Positions 48,332 through 60,326 of a stretch of DNA of 64,000 nt are shown here, piece after piece. A model generated the notes under the pieces. It was not told the DNA's origin. It ran no database searches and was given only the letters and a program-made list of their open reading frames with translations. A program made the translations under genes and the position numbers. The stretch lies in assembly GCA_022496805.1 (NCBI GenBank), contig CM040096.1:14881501-14945500 (forward strand), written 5' to 3'. Position 1 is the stretch's first letter. Every line of letters starts with the position of its first letter. The DNA is from Pohlia nutans (taxonomy: Eukaryota; Streptophyta; Bryopsida; Bryales; Mniaceae).

Positions 48332-49303
48332 CCCTTAAACGTCTAAAAAGCCCCACGAGCTTGTTTATAAGAGAATAATGGAGAAAAAAAGTGGATTTTC
48401 TTAACCAAATTTGAAATGGATTGGTGCTTTGAAAAGGTGGTGAAAAAGCGAGGCTATTTAGCAAATATGCCTAAATTAAATAATTGTGGAACAATCCACA
48501 ATCAAATGAAGGAATTGGGGAAAAGAGGGAGCTACTATCGGGCAACAACTATGGAGGGAGTCAAAACATTTTTTTATATTAAAAACATAGCAAAAATGCT
48601 GGCCAACACTAATGGCAGGTTGGCAGTTTTTTTTTTTTTTTTTTTTTCTTTTAGTGGCAACAGCTCCTGTAGACTTTTGGAGATGCTCTTCGGGCTGTCC
48701 TCCAAAGACCCTTTTGACATTTAACCCCTAAAGGACCATAAGGCCCCCACGCAACTTCTAGAACTAGAAAGTGAGGAAATTTGGGTTCTTGGGCTTTGAA
48801 TTGTAGGATGAGCAACAAAGAGACCCTGGCTCTTTTTGAGAGCTGAATCTGTAGGTACTTCCTGATCGAAAATTCATGAAGTGTGCGATTTTTGACGATT
48901 TTTTCAGTTGCAAGGAGGCTATCTAGGCATTAATTTAGACCCTAATATCTTCCTCCTCACACCTCCAAATCATGTGAAATTTTTATCACATGTTTAAAAT
49001 GATGATTTTTATGCACAATAAAAATTTCAGAATTTTTGGAGCACTTTTGAACAATCCGATTTCAGCATGTGTACAAAATACCCCGAACGAGTTCTATCAA
49101 TCTTCTCAACGGTGGCATTTTTTCAAAAATTGTAAGATTTTGTTGGTCTTTTTTTCATACAAAAGCTACGTAAGTCTTCTTTAATTTCAACGGTGCAGAT
49201 CGTCAAAATTACCCTACACCAATGAGGAATTGAGCTTGTTACAAGAGCTAGTCAAGAAAACAAGAGCTAAGTTCAACACCCCCGGTCCTTTAGGAGTTAA
49301 GGG
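48332..49303. mobile_element. TTAA-flanked MITE, type H, split by another TTAA element
   Basis: Starts CCCTTAAACGTCTAAAAAGC after TTAA (48328-48331) and ends TTAAGGG before TTAA (49304-49307). The relative at 51985-52354 runs uninterrupted through GACGTTTAAAGG at its right end. Here GACATTTAA is followed by the element at 48725-49296 and then TTAAGGG. A long T run lies at about 48629-48650. Confidence 0.82.
48725..49296. mobile_element. TTAA-flanked MITE nested in type H copy 1
   Basis: Starts CCCCTAAAGGACCATAAGGC after TTAA (48721-48724) and ends CCCGGTCCTTTAGGAG before TTAA (49297-49300). 572 bp. It has type A-like ends but a different, longer interior (for example CTTCCTCCTCACACCTCC). Confidence 0.85.
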
Positions 49304-49530
49304 TTAACTAGAGAATTGTAGATGTCTGGTACAAGAACACAAAAATCCTTCAAAATGTGGAATTATGTTAATCAATCCGCCGGGAAAAAACTAAAACGTC
49401 AAAGGAAGTGAATTTAGAACATGGTAGTTAGGGAAGTTGATGACTTAGAGGGCGTTTTCACACTAGGGCATCAAATTTGTCAAAAAAAAGTGTACAATAT
49501 GTAAAACATTTGTCATTACTACGTCATTAA

Positions 49531-50099
49531 CTCCTAACTGACTAAGCGTCCATTTTTTGGACCATGTACAGATTTCATCCAAAATTTCTCATCCGTCATG
49601 CACTTATAGCAGTGTGGAATTTTTACTGTAGATTCTATGGGAAGTTAGCTTCATGCATATGTGATCCGATTAGAAAGGGGATGATTTGTGAAATTTTTAT
49701 GCTTCATTTCATGTTGTAGTGATTCATCCAAAATTTTGAAGATTTCAGTGTAAAAGTGCTCTAAAAAAAGTCAACTCATAAAATTAAGCAACCAAAAAAT
49801 CTCCAAAAATCACTACACTTAGAGTATTACATTTCTACCAATCACAATGAATTTCATCTGTAGATTGTCAATATCTTATTCGTAATTGAATTACAAAATA
49901 ATTTTGAATTTCACGTTTCAAATTTCATACAAAATTATTGGTAATAGCAATCATAGATCTAACTATATAGATAGAATCTAAAATTCATAATGTACAACTT
50001 TTATTCAGATATCAAGTTCAAAATATCCCTCTAGGTTGCATTTTATAATGCATCTTTGCAAAACTGCCGAATTTGGAGAGGGCTCTAGGCATTTAGGGG
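49531..50099. mobile_element. TTAA-flanked MITE, type C, copy 3 (inverted)
   Basis: Starts CTCCTAACTGACTAAGCG after TTAA (49527-49530) and ends GGCATTTAGGGG before TTAA (50100-50103). 569 bp, matching 39453-40017 in opposite orientation. Confidence 0.9.
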
Positions 50100-50103
50100 T
50101 TAA

Positions 50104-51984
50104 CACTATAATAATTACCGAAAATGTTTAAATATATTAAAATATAAAACTTTCAAAATATTTGGAGTATTTTTTATATATTTATATTATTTTGGAATAT
50201 TCCAAAAATATTTTTGAAATCTTTACAAATTTTATGCAACGTAACAATTAATAACAATCACAAACACTGGCTCAACCAGTCACTAACAAGTCACTTCACC
50301 CAATCAATCATTGTTGTTGTGTTTAGTTTTAGAACACTAGTTTTTGTGAGCACCTAGATAAAGTACATCTTTGTATGCCACTGAACTTTCAAATGCTAAT
50401 TATGGTTTTAGAATTTATGATAATGTTTGCAGTGAATGACATGTTGATTTTGCTCAAAAACTTCAGAAAACAACTCATGATCAAACCTTAGAATCATGTA
50501 ATCTATACGGTAGATTGTCCTGAAAATTAATATACAATCTTACGACTAAGTCCTTTTTGAGCTTCAACAATGATGTTTTCTACATGAACAACAATTGAGA
50601 GATACATATACGTTCTTGAAAGCATCATGTGAGAAGTAATAAAATTTTAGGAATGAGCATAGTCTTTTAGGGGTTAAAGTAAAGAATTATGAAGAAATAG
50701 AAATTTCTATTTTAAGCAAATAAATCCAACCATAAGAAGAAAAGCTAAGGTTCAAGTAAAAGACTGATACTTCGCTTGAGCAGTGATCCTTTGGGCTGAA
50801 GATGGAGTATTTACACATTGCAGCAAATTAACATTGTCTTGGATGCAAATGGGTATGATTGAGAAGCTCAATTGGCCTATCAATTCCTTTGGCCACAACC
50901 CTATTAAGAACATGTAGAAGATCTTGAGGAACGTTGTTGAGAACTCCAACTAATACGGTAGAAATTGTCCCAAAAACTTAGAAGAGTTACATGACATTAT
51001 TAATAGAGATGTGAGTGGAGGGTGTTTAGTAGAGATAACTCCTTCGTTTACGTCACTCCATGCCTAACAGACGGCAAGGCATGATAGAGGCAAAGGGTGG
51101 AAACACCAAATGCAGTAAATTTTCATTAATTTTGTTTTTAGAATGATCTTGTTCACCAAATTTGGCACATGTATAGTTCATGATAGAAGTTTAAACTGCC
51201 CAAATTTGATAATGAAAGACTACTCAACGCTGTGCAAAAACTACAACCTTTTTGAGATTCCTTCAAAAAGAAAAGATGTGCACATTGATATGTTGTATTC
51301 ATGGATACTTGTGGATTTTACATATTCGTGGATTTTTTCTCCAAAATCCATCACCAATGTTTTTTCATTAATTATTGTGTGAAACGATGAAAAGAGATTA
51401 AAAAATTCAATATAAATAGAGTTTTCATTTTTTGAAAATTAAATTTGGTAACAATGATCATATATATACTGAAAATTATAAATCACAATGAATTAGAATT
51501 ACATCTCTATTCCCTTGTACCGAAAAGAAGAGGCGACAAAATCAATGTCATTCCACTATACCATACAGATTTGGATGACAAATTGGTGGGCATGCATGCT
51601 CGCAAATTGAAAGTGTAAAAATTATACTAGGGGATGCTATAGTGTGAGCTTATGAGGTGAGATTCTTCTACACAGTTCCTACGTGGAGGCATTTGCAATC
51701 CACCCTTACAATCATGAGACTCTCACCAAAATAGTTGCCCTCCTCTCACAAATTGAAATTGAGCAATTTTGCCACTACCCTTCAAAAAGATACTGTAGTT
51801 TCTTTGCAGCTTGGTCAAAAAATAAATAATTAAAAGGGTGCATGAATTTATGGGAAATTAATGACCTAGTTTGCCCAATTTTTTTAATATTAAAATGCCA
51901 ACAATTTTGATATTATTATTTTTATATATTACTACCCGATTTTAATATATTAATTTCGTGTTACCTAATTTTTTTGCACTTTAA
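50104..51984. other. Spacer, no recognised gene
   Basis: A single TTAA-type end (TCTTTTAGGGGTTAA) lies near 50676 without a clear partner. On the minus strand about 50752-50949 an open frame reads NTPSSAQRITAQAKYQSF. The overlapping frame reads LNNVPQDLLHVLNRVVAKGI. This could be a frame-shifted gene fragment, but I cannot name the family. Confidence 0.4.
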
Positions 51985-52248
51985 CCCTTAAATGTCAAAA
52001 AAGCCCCACGGACTTTTTTAGATAGGAATAATTGAGAAAAGAGTAGTTTTTCTCAACCAAATCAAGCGAGGATTGGTGCGTTGGAAAGCTACTGAAATAG
52101 CAATCTAAATTCCAAATTTGCACCTCATTTGGGAGATTGTGGAATCATTGACAAGCAATCGAAGTTATAAAAATGAACAAGAGTTGAGGTCGTTTTTTGA
52201 AAAGTGTTGCAGTGCTACAATGCCGCAACAATGCTGGCCAACAGAGCC

Positions 52249-52293
<45 letters not shown>

Positions 52294-52354
52294 CCCTCCA
52301 AAAATTTAGATGCCTTCCGGGCTGCCCCGCCCATGCCTTCTTGACGTTTAAAGG
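51985..52354. mobile_element. TTAA-flanked MITE, type H, uninterrupted copy
   Basis: Starts CCCTTAAATGTCAAAAAAGC after TTAA (51981-51984) and ends CTTGACGTTTAAAGG before TTAA (52355-52358). 370 bp, with a (TA)n run at about 52251-52291 where copy 1 has poly(T). Confidence 0.88.
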
Positions 52355-52799
52355 TTAATGAATTATTAGGCAAAAAACTACCCAAGCTGCTAGAAAGCTA
52401 CTATAGGGACAACATCCTTGCTCGAAAGCTCGTCACGAAAAGGCTGGCGCAAATACTTGCACTCTGACACCCCCTACTGTTGCTCTACACTTTCATTTCA
52501 TAGACTTAGCTGGCACCCCAAGTTCCCAAGTTCCCAACAACTGGCATTCAAACCAAATTATTGCTTTATTCGTTTAATGGCGGAAATTCCGCCATTATTG
52601 AGACTCTTTGAAATCTAAAATTGGTATAGAATTTCCCACTGAATCTATTATAGCCATATTCATTTAATTAGGAATTTCCACCATATTGGGACTTTTTGAA
52701 ATCTACAATTGGTATAGAATTTCTCACTAAATCTATGCCAGATGTAAATTTCAAAGAGTCCCAATATGACGAAAAATTCCCAATGAAACGAATATGGCG

Positions 52800-54262
52800 A
52801 TAGATGCTCCCGTACAGTATCCTTTTACTGGCACATGGCAGGCAGCCCAGCTCCCTCATCAGTCATCACTCACGAACAAGTTTTCCTACTCTCCAAACTT
52901 CTAGCACCAGATTCCCTTGCAAGCTTCCTCACTCACATTGCCTGCATCTCCACAATCACCAGGTGCGTGCCAAAACCCAATTTCTAACTACTGATATATT
53001 TGCATTGGCTTTCTTGTGCTTCAAAATGAGTCTCTGCCAGATGAATCTCTTGTACTCAACCAAATAATTGTGCTAGTTTTTGGCATCTTTCTTTTCCTAG
53101 TTTTTGTCCTATGTTTTACACTTCAAATGTGAGCCCTGACCACTTCAAACAGGGTGGACAATGGAAGTGACAAAAAAACTACATACTACTATTAAAGATA
53201 GACCATTTTTCGAGTACCAAGGGTTCATGTTGCTCGCCCTAGAATGAATGAGCACAGGGCTCAATCGATTGACACCGTGCAGAATGCAAAATGCTCAACA
53301 TTTGTGTGTTCTAGAATGAGCTCTGTGTGTTGTACTCGTTCTTGGGTACCCTCGTTAATTCCCTTGCTGATCGAATGCAACCCTATTTTAGCTCATTTTC
53401 TGTATCATTCATATATGTTTGTGTTTAGGGTTTCATATTAGTCCTTCATGTTTTTGATCTTACGAAATGAGAGTTCAATTTAGGTCAATGCATGTTTTCG
53501 TTCCTGAACCATCTGTTTGTGTAAAGGATTGCTGTTTGATGTCGCTTCTTCATCTGTTTAGTAGATCCTTGCATTTAGTACACCTAACATGTGAAGAGGC
53601 ATAAACCCTAACATTGATTGTTAGGACGATTTGTAAGTCAACATTTTCTAGGTCTTAGAACTTATAGATATACAATCATGTACATGTCATTGAGAGCTTT
53701 ACAATTTGTATAGAGGAGCATTGCGAGTCTTGTATGAGTGAACTTGTGAAAAGGGTGCATGTAATTTTATTAGTTTTAGCAGTTTGAGAAGTGTATATAG
53801 AAATAATTTTGAAGGCTGTATGATTCCTGGAACTCCCCTTTTTATGAGGTCAATTTTTAATGTTATAACCCAAAAGGACCGAGGATTCATGGTTTTAAAA
53901 TGACCAATTCAATTGATCAAATATAATTCAGATGGGATCAAATCTTATATCATCGGAATCAGTAAAGAACATTGCATGAGTTGGTAAATAACAAATAAAT
54001 TTGAACAAGAGGAAAATCACAGAAGACCTACTCAAAACTGCTTAAAAAAAACATGAGTCCCAATTATGGGTACTTGGTCCTTTAGAGGATAAGAAGTGTT
54101 AGGATTCATTTTAGTCCAAGAAACTCTCGCAGCTTTTGAAGGTAGGGATCTAACAATGCAACTCTGTACGCATCTTTCTTGAGGTTTAGAATGGCTTTTA
54201 AAACCTAAAATTTTAATACAGGGGAAGAGGGCAAAACTGAGAAAGTGAGCAGGTCATCTACA
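52800..54262 (+). other. Probable 5'UTR exon and leader intron of the VOC gene
   Basis: CACAATCACCAG|GTGCGTGCC at about 52962 is a good donor. ATTTTAATACAG|GGG at 54221 is a good acceptor 41 bases before the ATG. The predicted leader intron is about 1.26 kb and contains a partial Stowaway-related sequence (about 53090-53215) and a type A element (53868-54088). The promoter would lie before about 52830. No TATA box assigned. Confidence 0.45.
53868..54088. mobile_element. TTAA-type MITE, type A, decayed ends
   Basis: CCCAAAAGGACCGAGGATTC at the left and GTACTTGGTCCTTTAGAGG at the right, with type A interior (ATTCATGGTTTTAAAATGAC). The flanks read ATAA and ATAAG, so the TTAA duplication has decayed. 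Confidence 0.72.
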
Positions 54263-57200
54263 ATGGCGCCGGCTTCATCAGCAATGAAGCGAGAAATTGA
54301 GAATGATTCATCTGACGGTAGCCTGGAAGCCGCTGTGAAAGGTATGGTCTTTACACAATCTTTACCTACTTTGTAGCAATGAATTTTTTTTGTTAAGTTG
54401 ATCAATTAAAGTAATAAATTACATGTTTTACTTCATTTTGGTGTACACTATAATGTTTTAAAAAAAAATCTCAAAAGAATGAAAGGAAAATTGTGAAAAT
54501 GACCCTCAAAAATGAGAAAAACTGCATGTCCTTTAAGGGTTAAGTGTTGTATGAGCGCTTTGGTGTCAAGGTTTTCTATTGTAAAAGATTACAATGGAAA
54601 ACACAAAGATGAATGTGTATGCCATGTTGGATTAACCCCTTAAGGACCAAGAGGCCTAAATTGACTCTCATATTTTTATTAGCAGTTTTGAGTAGCTCAT
54701 ATGGTGGCTTTCTTTTGTTTGGTTTTGACCAACACATGCACTGTTCTGCACTGATTTTGGTGATATAAAATCTAGTATTTTCACAATATGATCAATCATT
54801 TTAAAACTTGATTCTTTAGGGGTTAAAATGATCGATTTACTAATAGAATCTTTGCATCAGCAATTGAGTTCACGGGAGTACATCATGTGGGCATGCTATG
54901 TGAAAGCGTTGAGAGATCACTCAAATTTTATTGTGGTGTACTAGGTAACTATCCTTTTCTCATTTTGTACCGGACCTATAGGAAGTCATTTTGTTACAAC
55001 ATTTCTTTTTGCAAGAAGAACTATATTGTTCATATTTATCTTGGTTTTGGATCTCTTGTAGTTTTGTACGTATCTCCATAGACTCCTACATTTACAAGGA
55101 ATTTTGTTGTTGGAAATTAGGTTTTATTAGGTTGGTCGGAGTCTAGTACAACAATTCTTGGGGAAAAACCGTCCTTGCGTGTATGCATAGTCTGTAATAT
55201 ACTAGGTTTGGCCCTTGTTGGAGTCTGGGACAACAATTCTAGCAATAGAACCATCCTCACATGCATTCGTGAATGGTTTGCGCTATGTATCACTACGTTG
55301 GCCTACAACGGATTTCCCTAGGACCATTCCGATGGTAGAAACGCTGTGGGGAGTGTGCATGCACAACCTGCGTTATATAATAGACTAGGTGGGCATGTGC
55401 GAGATTCCGGTACAATCATTTGGGCGGTAGAATTGTTGTGGGGAGTGTGCATGCGTTTGTGCACACTCTGCTTATATAATAGATAATAGACTAGGTTGAC
55501 TTGTACCAAAGTCCAACACAAGAGTTCCAACAACGAAACAATCCTCATGTGCGTGTGTGCACAATGTGTATCATATAATAGATGTTATGAGCTTGCACGT
55601 GCCAGTGGATCCAAAAGATTGTTTATAGTGTGATGTTGCAAATGTAAGCTCTTTTAGGCAGTGACTGATGCTCCACTATTAAAAGAGATGGCACTCCCCA
55701 AGGAGATGCCCAGGCAAAATCACTGTGCATGCCACCTTTTCTACTAAGGTAGACGTACCTTAAACCAACACAACACCTAAAACCACCAACTTCTACACCC
55801 TTTCTTCATTTTAGGGAGGAAATGTAAGTTGTCGGTACATGACTTAACTTTTGAGCAATTGTTGCATAAGTCATGTAATGAAAGCCTACATTTCCTTCCT
55901 GAAATGAAAGAGGGTTATAGAAGTTGGTGGTTTTAGGTGTCGTGGTGGTTTAAGGTACGTCTACCTTAGTGCTCCTCACAAGAAAGAAAAGAAATTGTGT
56001 GACCTTGTAATTTTCTCTGTTAAATTGCACAGGTCTTGAAATCAATCCAAGTCGACCTAATGAGAAGCTCTCTTTTGGAGGCGTTTGGTTAAACGTTGGG
56101 TCACCTTCTCAAATGATTCACTTGATGGAGCTGCCTAACCCAGATCCCAAAGAAGGCCGCCCACAGCATGGTGGACGAGACCGCCATGCTTGCATTGCAG
56201 TCAAGAATGTCACAAAATTAAAGGAAGTGTTTGACAAAGCTGGTATGTTATTCTATGTCATGTATTTTACAGTTTCTATAGCCTTGTTGTTGATAAACCA
56301 TTAAAGGATCAATAGTTTTAAAATGACAAATTCAATTGATTGTATTGTGAAAAATATAATTCAGATAGGATCAGATTTTCTATGGCTAGAATCAGTGAAG
56401 AACATTGCATGTGTTGATCAAAAGACAAATAAGTTTGAATGAAAGGAAGTGTGCATAGAACCTACTCAAAGCTACTATAAAAATGTGAGGCCCAATTTGG
56501 GCTTCTTGGTCCTTCAGGGGTTAAATAAATCTTTAGAAAATTCAGCATAGCTTGGGTGCTAGGTTCTCGGGGGGTGCACTCTACATTATGTTTGAGAATC
56601 ACGTGCGTTCATGACCCCCTCTAAAAACCCCCATGTATATGAGGGGTTATACCCTTGTATTTTGATCTATTCTGTCCTAAATATATGTTTAATGTAAATA
56701 TACATCAATATTTTCATTTCTAAATATGTTCATGTTTAGTACAGTGCACCCCCGGGGCCAGGTTTACACTAGTTTTCAAACCATACTCAAACCTAGAGAG
56801 AATTTGCCTGTTCTGAGTCTAAGGTAGAGTTTGCCTGTTTTGTATTATTAGAGGGGCTCAATTTTATGCAGATCTTGTCAAGAGGATCCCAGTGCACTAA
56901 AATGTGTTATTTGGATACCAAATGGATAAGTTATGAAGTTCTGCTCACATGGTGAATAAAACTACGAGTAGGCTTTGACTCTTCAACTGGTCATAGTTCC
57001 GTTGACAAGTATACTCAGAGTGGGTTTTATCCAAGAATTTTTTTAAGTGAAATCGTCATCGTCTGTGTCAGCCTTTCAATAATATGTTTTCAATAGTATT
57101 CTTTCAATAACATCCTTTAAATAGTATTAATGTCGTTTCAATAATATTCTTTCAATAGTATGCTATTCTTGAAAGGTTACTATTGTGAAATTATGAAAAG

Positions 57201-58070
57201 GAACAATAAGTACAAGTAAATTCCAAAGGGCATGATAGATTATGACTTTCATTTCGTCATTTACATTTACTCAACTTCACGCATACACTGAAACCTTTTT
57301 TATGTCACACTTTTGACAACCAACAGACTTAGTCCAAAATATGACATGTAGAGATTCTTGAATCATATATGAACACAACATCAAATATTTGTTGGTCTTA
57401 AAATGGGTCACTACAAAAACTAGATATTGGAATAATGATTCCTCTCCAAACCTTGAGAACTTGACACCTCAGTCATCAATATCCCAATGAAAGCTAGTTT
57501 CTATCTCTTGGTGCAAGAAATTGATTGGTGATTGAGAGGATATGGCTTTATCTCCTTTCTAGGCTCTCTTTTCCACATTTGTAGGAGTCGTTAAAGTTTG
57601 AAATATTCCATATACTAAGTCACTAACCTATTTTGGGATCCACTAGTGCATGTGATATTAGAGTGTGATTAAAAAGAGTTTAAAGTGTATTTTTAGACTA
57701 CTCATGCTTTACACTTATGGAAACCTACTGTTTTAACTCAGAGAGCCTGAGGAAGAAATGGATTGTTCTTCGTGAAGGACTATAGGAGAATTTGATTATG
57801 AAGAAAATTCCCCGAAACTTGGATTACGAAAAATTTCCCCCGAGAAATCCCAAACCCTAATTCTGCATTATTAAGCCACTTGAATCATATTAAAAAAATT
57901 TGCCAAGTGCTTTACGATACCTCATGGACTGTTGTGTGTTGGACAACTATTAACAAACTTTGGGGCTATGGTAAACAGGCGTTCCTTATACGTTCAGCCA
58001 GTCTGGAGGTTCAGCCATCTTTGCCAGGGATCCTGATGGTAATGCTTTGGAGTTCTCTCAACGTGAATGA
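54263..58070 (+). CDS. VOC-superfamily protein (glyoxalase/bleomycin-resistance fold)
   Basis: Small metal-binding protein of the vicinal-oxygen-chelate superfamily; the plant relatives are annotated glyoxalase I-like but the substrate is not known. Exons 54263-54341, 54861-54944, 56033-56242 and 57979-58070; phases join and give 154 residues. The fold starts at IEFTGVHHVGMLC, with FYCGVLGLEIN forming the first beta-alpha unit, then WLNVGSPSQMIHLMELPNP, RHACIAVKNVTKLKEVFDKAG and finally AIFARDPDGNALEFSQRE. Likely metal ligands by position are H35, E87, H106 and E149. The last exon is only 92 bases and was found by its DPDGNALEF motif. Residues 1-26 are polar and look like a short unstructured leader. 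It converges with the phospholipase gene downstream. Confidence 0.9.
54636..54822. mobile_element. TTAA-flanked MITE, type A, complete copy in VOC intron 1
   Basis: Starts CCCCTTAAGGACCAAGAGGC after TTAA (54632-54635) and ends GATTCTTTAGGGG before TTAA (54823-54826). About 187 bp. It ends 38 bases before VOC exon 2, and its terminal sequence lies where the branch point might be. Confidence 0.85.
55110..55595. repeat. Degenerate ~100 bp tandem repeats in VOC intron 2
   Basis: About five diverged units, each with a GAGTC.GG.ACAACAATTC-like part, a GTGTGCATGCG-like part and TATATAATAGACTAGG. The clearest pair is at about 55320-55500 (GTGGGGAGTGTGCATGC twice). Confidence 0.7.
55747..55966. mobile_element. 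TA-flanked MITE, type D, uninterrupted copy
   Basis: AGGTAGACGTACCTTAAACC faces GGTTTAAGGTACGTCTACCT inverted, with TA on both sides (55745-55746 and 55967-55968). 220 bp. It is the empty-site reference for the split copy at 40151-42298. It ends 66 bases before VOC exon 3. Confidence 0.9.
56299..56520. mobile_element. TTAA-flanked MITE, type A, in VOC intron 3
   Basis: Right end GGGCTTCTTGGTCCTTCAGGGG before TTAA (56521-56524). The interior is type A. The left end has lost the CCCC part (CATTAAAGGATCAATAG). Confidence 0.78.
56568..56763. mobile_element. Small inverted-repeat element, GGTGCACTCT ends, copy 2
   Basis: GGGGGTGCACTCTACATTA at the left faces CAGTGCACCCCCGGGG at the right. It shares the interior GTTCATGACCCCCT with 27064-27297. 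Located in VOC intron 3. Confidence 0.6.
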
Positions 58071-60326
58071 GTTTCATGACTAATGAAACTTTTATGAGTA
58101 CATAAGGTTCTTTAGCAGTTAGTGGAGTCCATCTTTTTCAACAGTAGCACTGTGGAAGCTTTAACATTAAATACAATATCTCACCACCCAATCTTTAGCT
58201 AAAAATGATGTGGACTTGCCCATGATTCTAAATTTGCTACAATGATTCAAGAATAGTGGCCAAGATTTTGAGGTCAACTGTAGAAGGGCTAAAGAACCGT
58301 ATATATGCTTTGTGATTGATTAAGGTTTAGTGTGTTTAGTAAGGCTCTTATAACAGACACTGGTCTTACAACTAGATGCTAATGGTGACTTAGAGAAATA
58401 TATGTACATATCAGGATTCATGTCATTATGCACCAACTGCAAGTAGTATTAATGCATATTATTACTACAATGTGCAATGTGCTGAAGATTATAAATGCTT
58501 TTAATTTCATTTATGATTATATGATATCCCTACATTTCAAAAATGTGAACATGTGTTATAACGAGCAACTTAGAAGAATAATTTAGTGATGATTTTAAAG
58601 TAAAAGGTGTACTAATAAGATCTGTATCAGTTGAATCTTCCATTGCACATTGAATTTTTTTTAGAATTGATTGTAGATTAAATAATAGTGATTTGCATGA
58701 TAATTTTGTGCTATGAAATTGAAACGCAAAAGTTATTTTCAATGATTTTTCCACTTGTACACTAGTTGGATTTAAAAGTACTTGGAAGGGCTATTTTGAA
58801 TTGAAAAACTTAGCATATGAAGTGAAACATAAATGTACTCTTTGAATTATAGAATTTCAAGAATAAATCTACACCATACAAGTATTAAACAACTAACTCA
58901 ATAAAAAAATTTAAATATATTGAATAGATGAAAATAATAAGTTTTGGTACTTAGTTGACATAGTTGAATTCATTCATCTCGCAAAAAATGCATGTTGTGA
59001 CAATTAGGAGTTAAATTGAAATTAGCAACCAAGATTTTAAAACATTTTTGAAAGAAGAAATTGTTCAGAGTATCACCTAAAATTGCACACATGGAGAGAT
59101 GTTGGAGTATCCCGGAAAAAGCCGCTTAGGGGATTGGATTTAGTTGAGTTTGAGTTGAGCTTTTCAACTGGGTTGAGTGTTTTCAACCAGGTTGAGTGTA
59201 TTCAATCAAACCCAACCCAACCAAGGGCTAAACAAAAGTTGGGTCAGGTTGAAATTGAGTTGACTTCAATGGCCATCAAACACAGTAGTGTAAAATTCAA
59301 CCAAAGGAGGGAACCACAATTGAGAATTTTCTCAACGGTTGAAATTACTCCATGTGTGACCTTGAGTTGAAACTATTTTCATCCGGTTTGAGCATTTTCA
59401 ACCAAACTCAACCCAACCAAGGACTGAACAAAGAGTTGGATCGGGTAGAAATTGAGTTGGGTTCAACGGCCATCAAACACAATAGTGTAAATTATCAACC
59501 AAGGGAGGGAACCACAATTGATTTTTTTTCTCAACAGTTGAAATTACTCCTTGCATAACCTTTACTTGAAACTATTTTCAACCAAAAAGCACTTAAAATT
59601 TTCAACCCCGCCCCAAATGAACATCCAACAGTATCCAAATCACTATCAAAAGCATCCAAATCTGGGTGCCTTTGGTACATCTAGATACTTTCCCTGCGCA
59701 ACACCCTTTCTGTAAAGCTGCCAGTAATATACTGCGGCTTCCAAGGGTTGACTACTGCCTTTACACATTATGTACTTGAGGCAGGCTCACTACGTAAGTT
59801 ATGTGGCTGTGCACTTTCCCTATCATGCACCTAATGTGGTCTCTATCATTTTGACGTACAACAGTAGACGTGCACCTCAAAATGACAGCTGATTACAGTA
59901 TGAACATTCAGAGAGCTCTTAGCTCTTCTTTTTATTATATCGTACAGTGGACAGATACCGTACTCAGCTGGCAATAATCCACCACTGCAGGAGGGTAAAA
60001 AATTGACGAGACACGGGAAATTAGACATAGAACGTTATGAAAGACCAGCTCCCAGCCTCTTAACGAATCATAATTGCTACTAGTCAAAAACTTACTTAAA
60101 CTGCATCTAAAACTCTAAACATATATGTATATGCCAATGTGTGTCACAAGTGAAATGCACGGACAGGATGTTGCACAACAGTCACTGGACCGAAAATTCA
60201 TTGCTTCCTCCCAAATCCACTTTTCTGACATTTGTGACTGCTACCTAGCTACACCCTTCCCATCATATGAATGTTATACTACGGAGTTATACTGAATATA
60301 TACCTGCAATTCGACTTTAATGAGCA
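58071..60326. other. Convergent 3' spacer between the VOC and phospholipase genes
   Basis: Holds both 3'UTRs. About 58110-58290 is a dispersed repeat related to 19680-19860. About 59174-59575 is a tandem duplication of about 200 bp with landmarks AACTCAACCCAACCAAGG and CAACGGCCATCAAACAC. No gene recognised in the rest. Confidence 0.6.

Noticed and set aside
50752..50949. Possible gene fragment (QRITAQAKYQSF)
   Set aside because: Suggestive composition in two overlapping frames, but I could not assign a family or find neighbouring exons, so it is not called a pseudogene.
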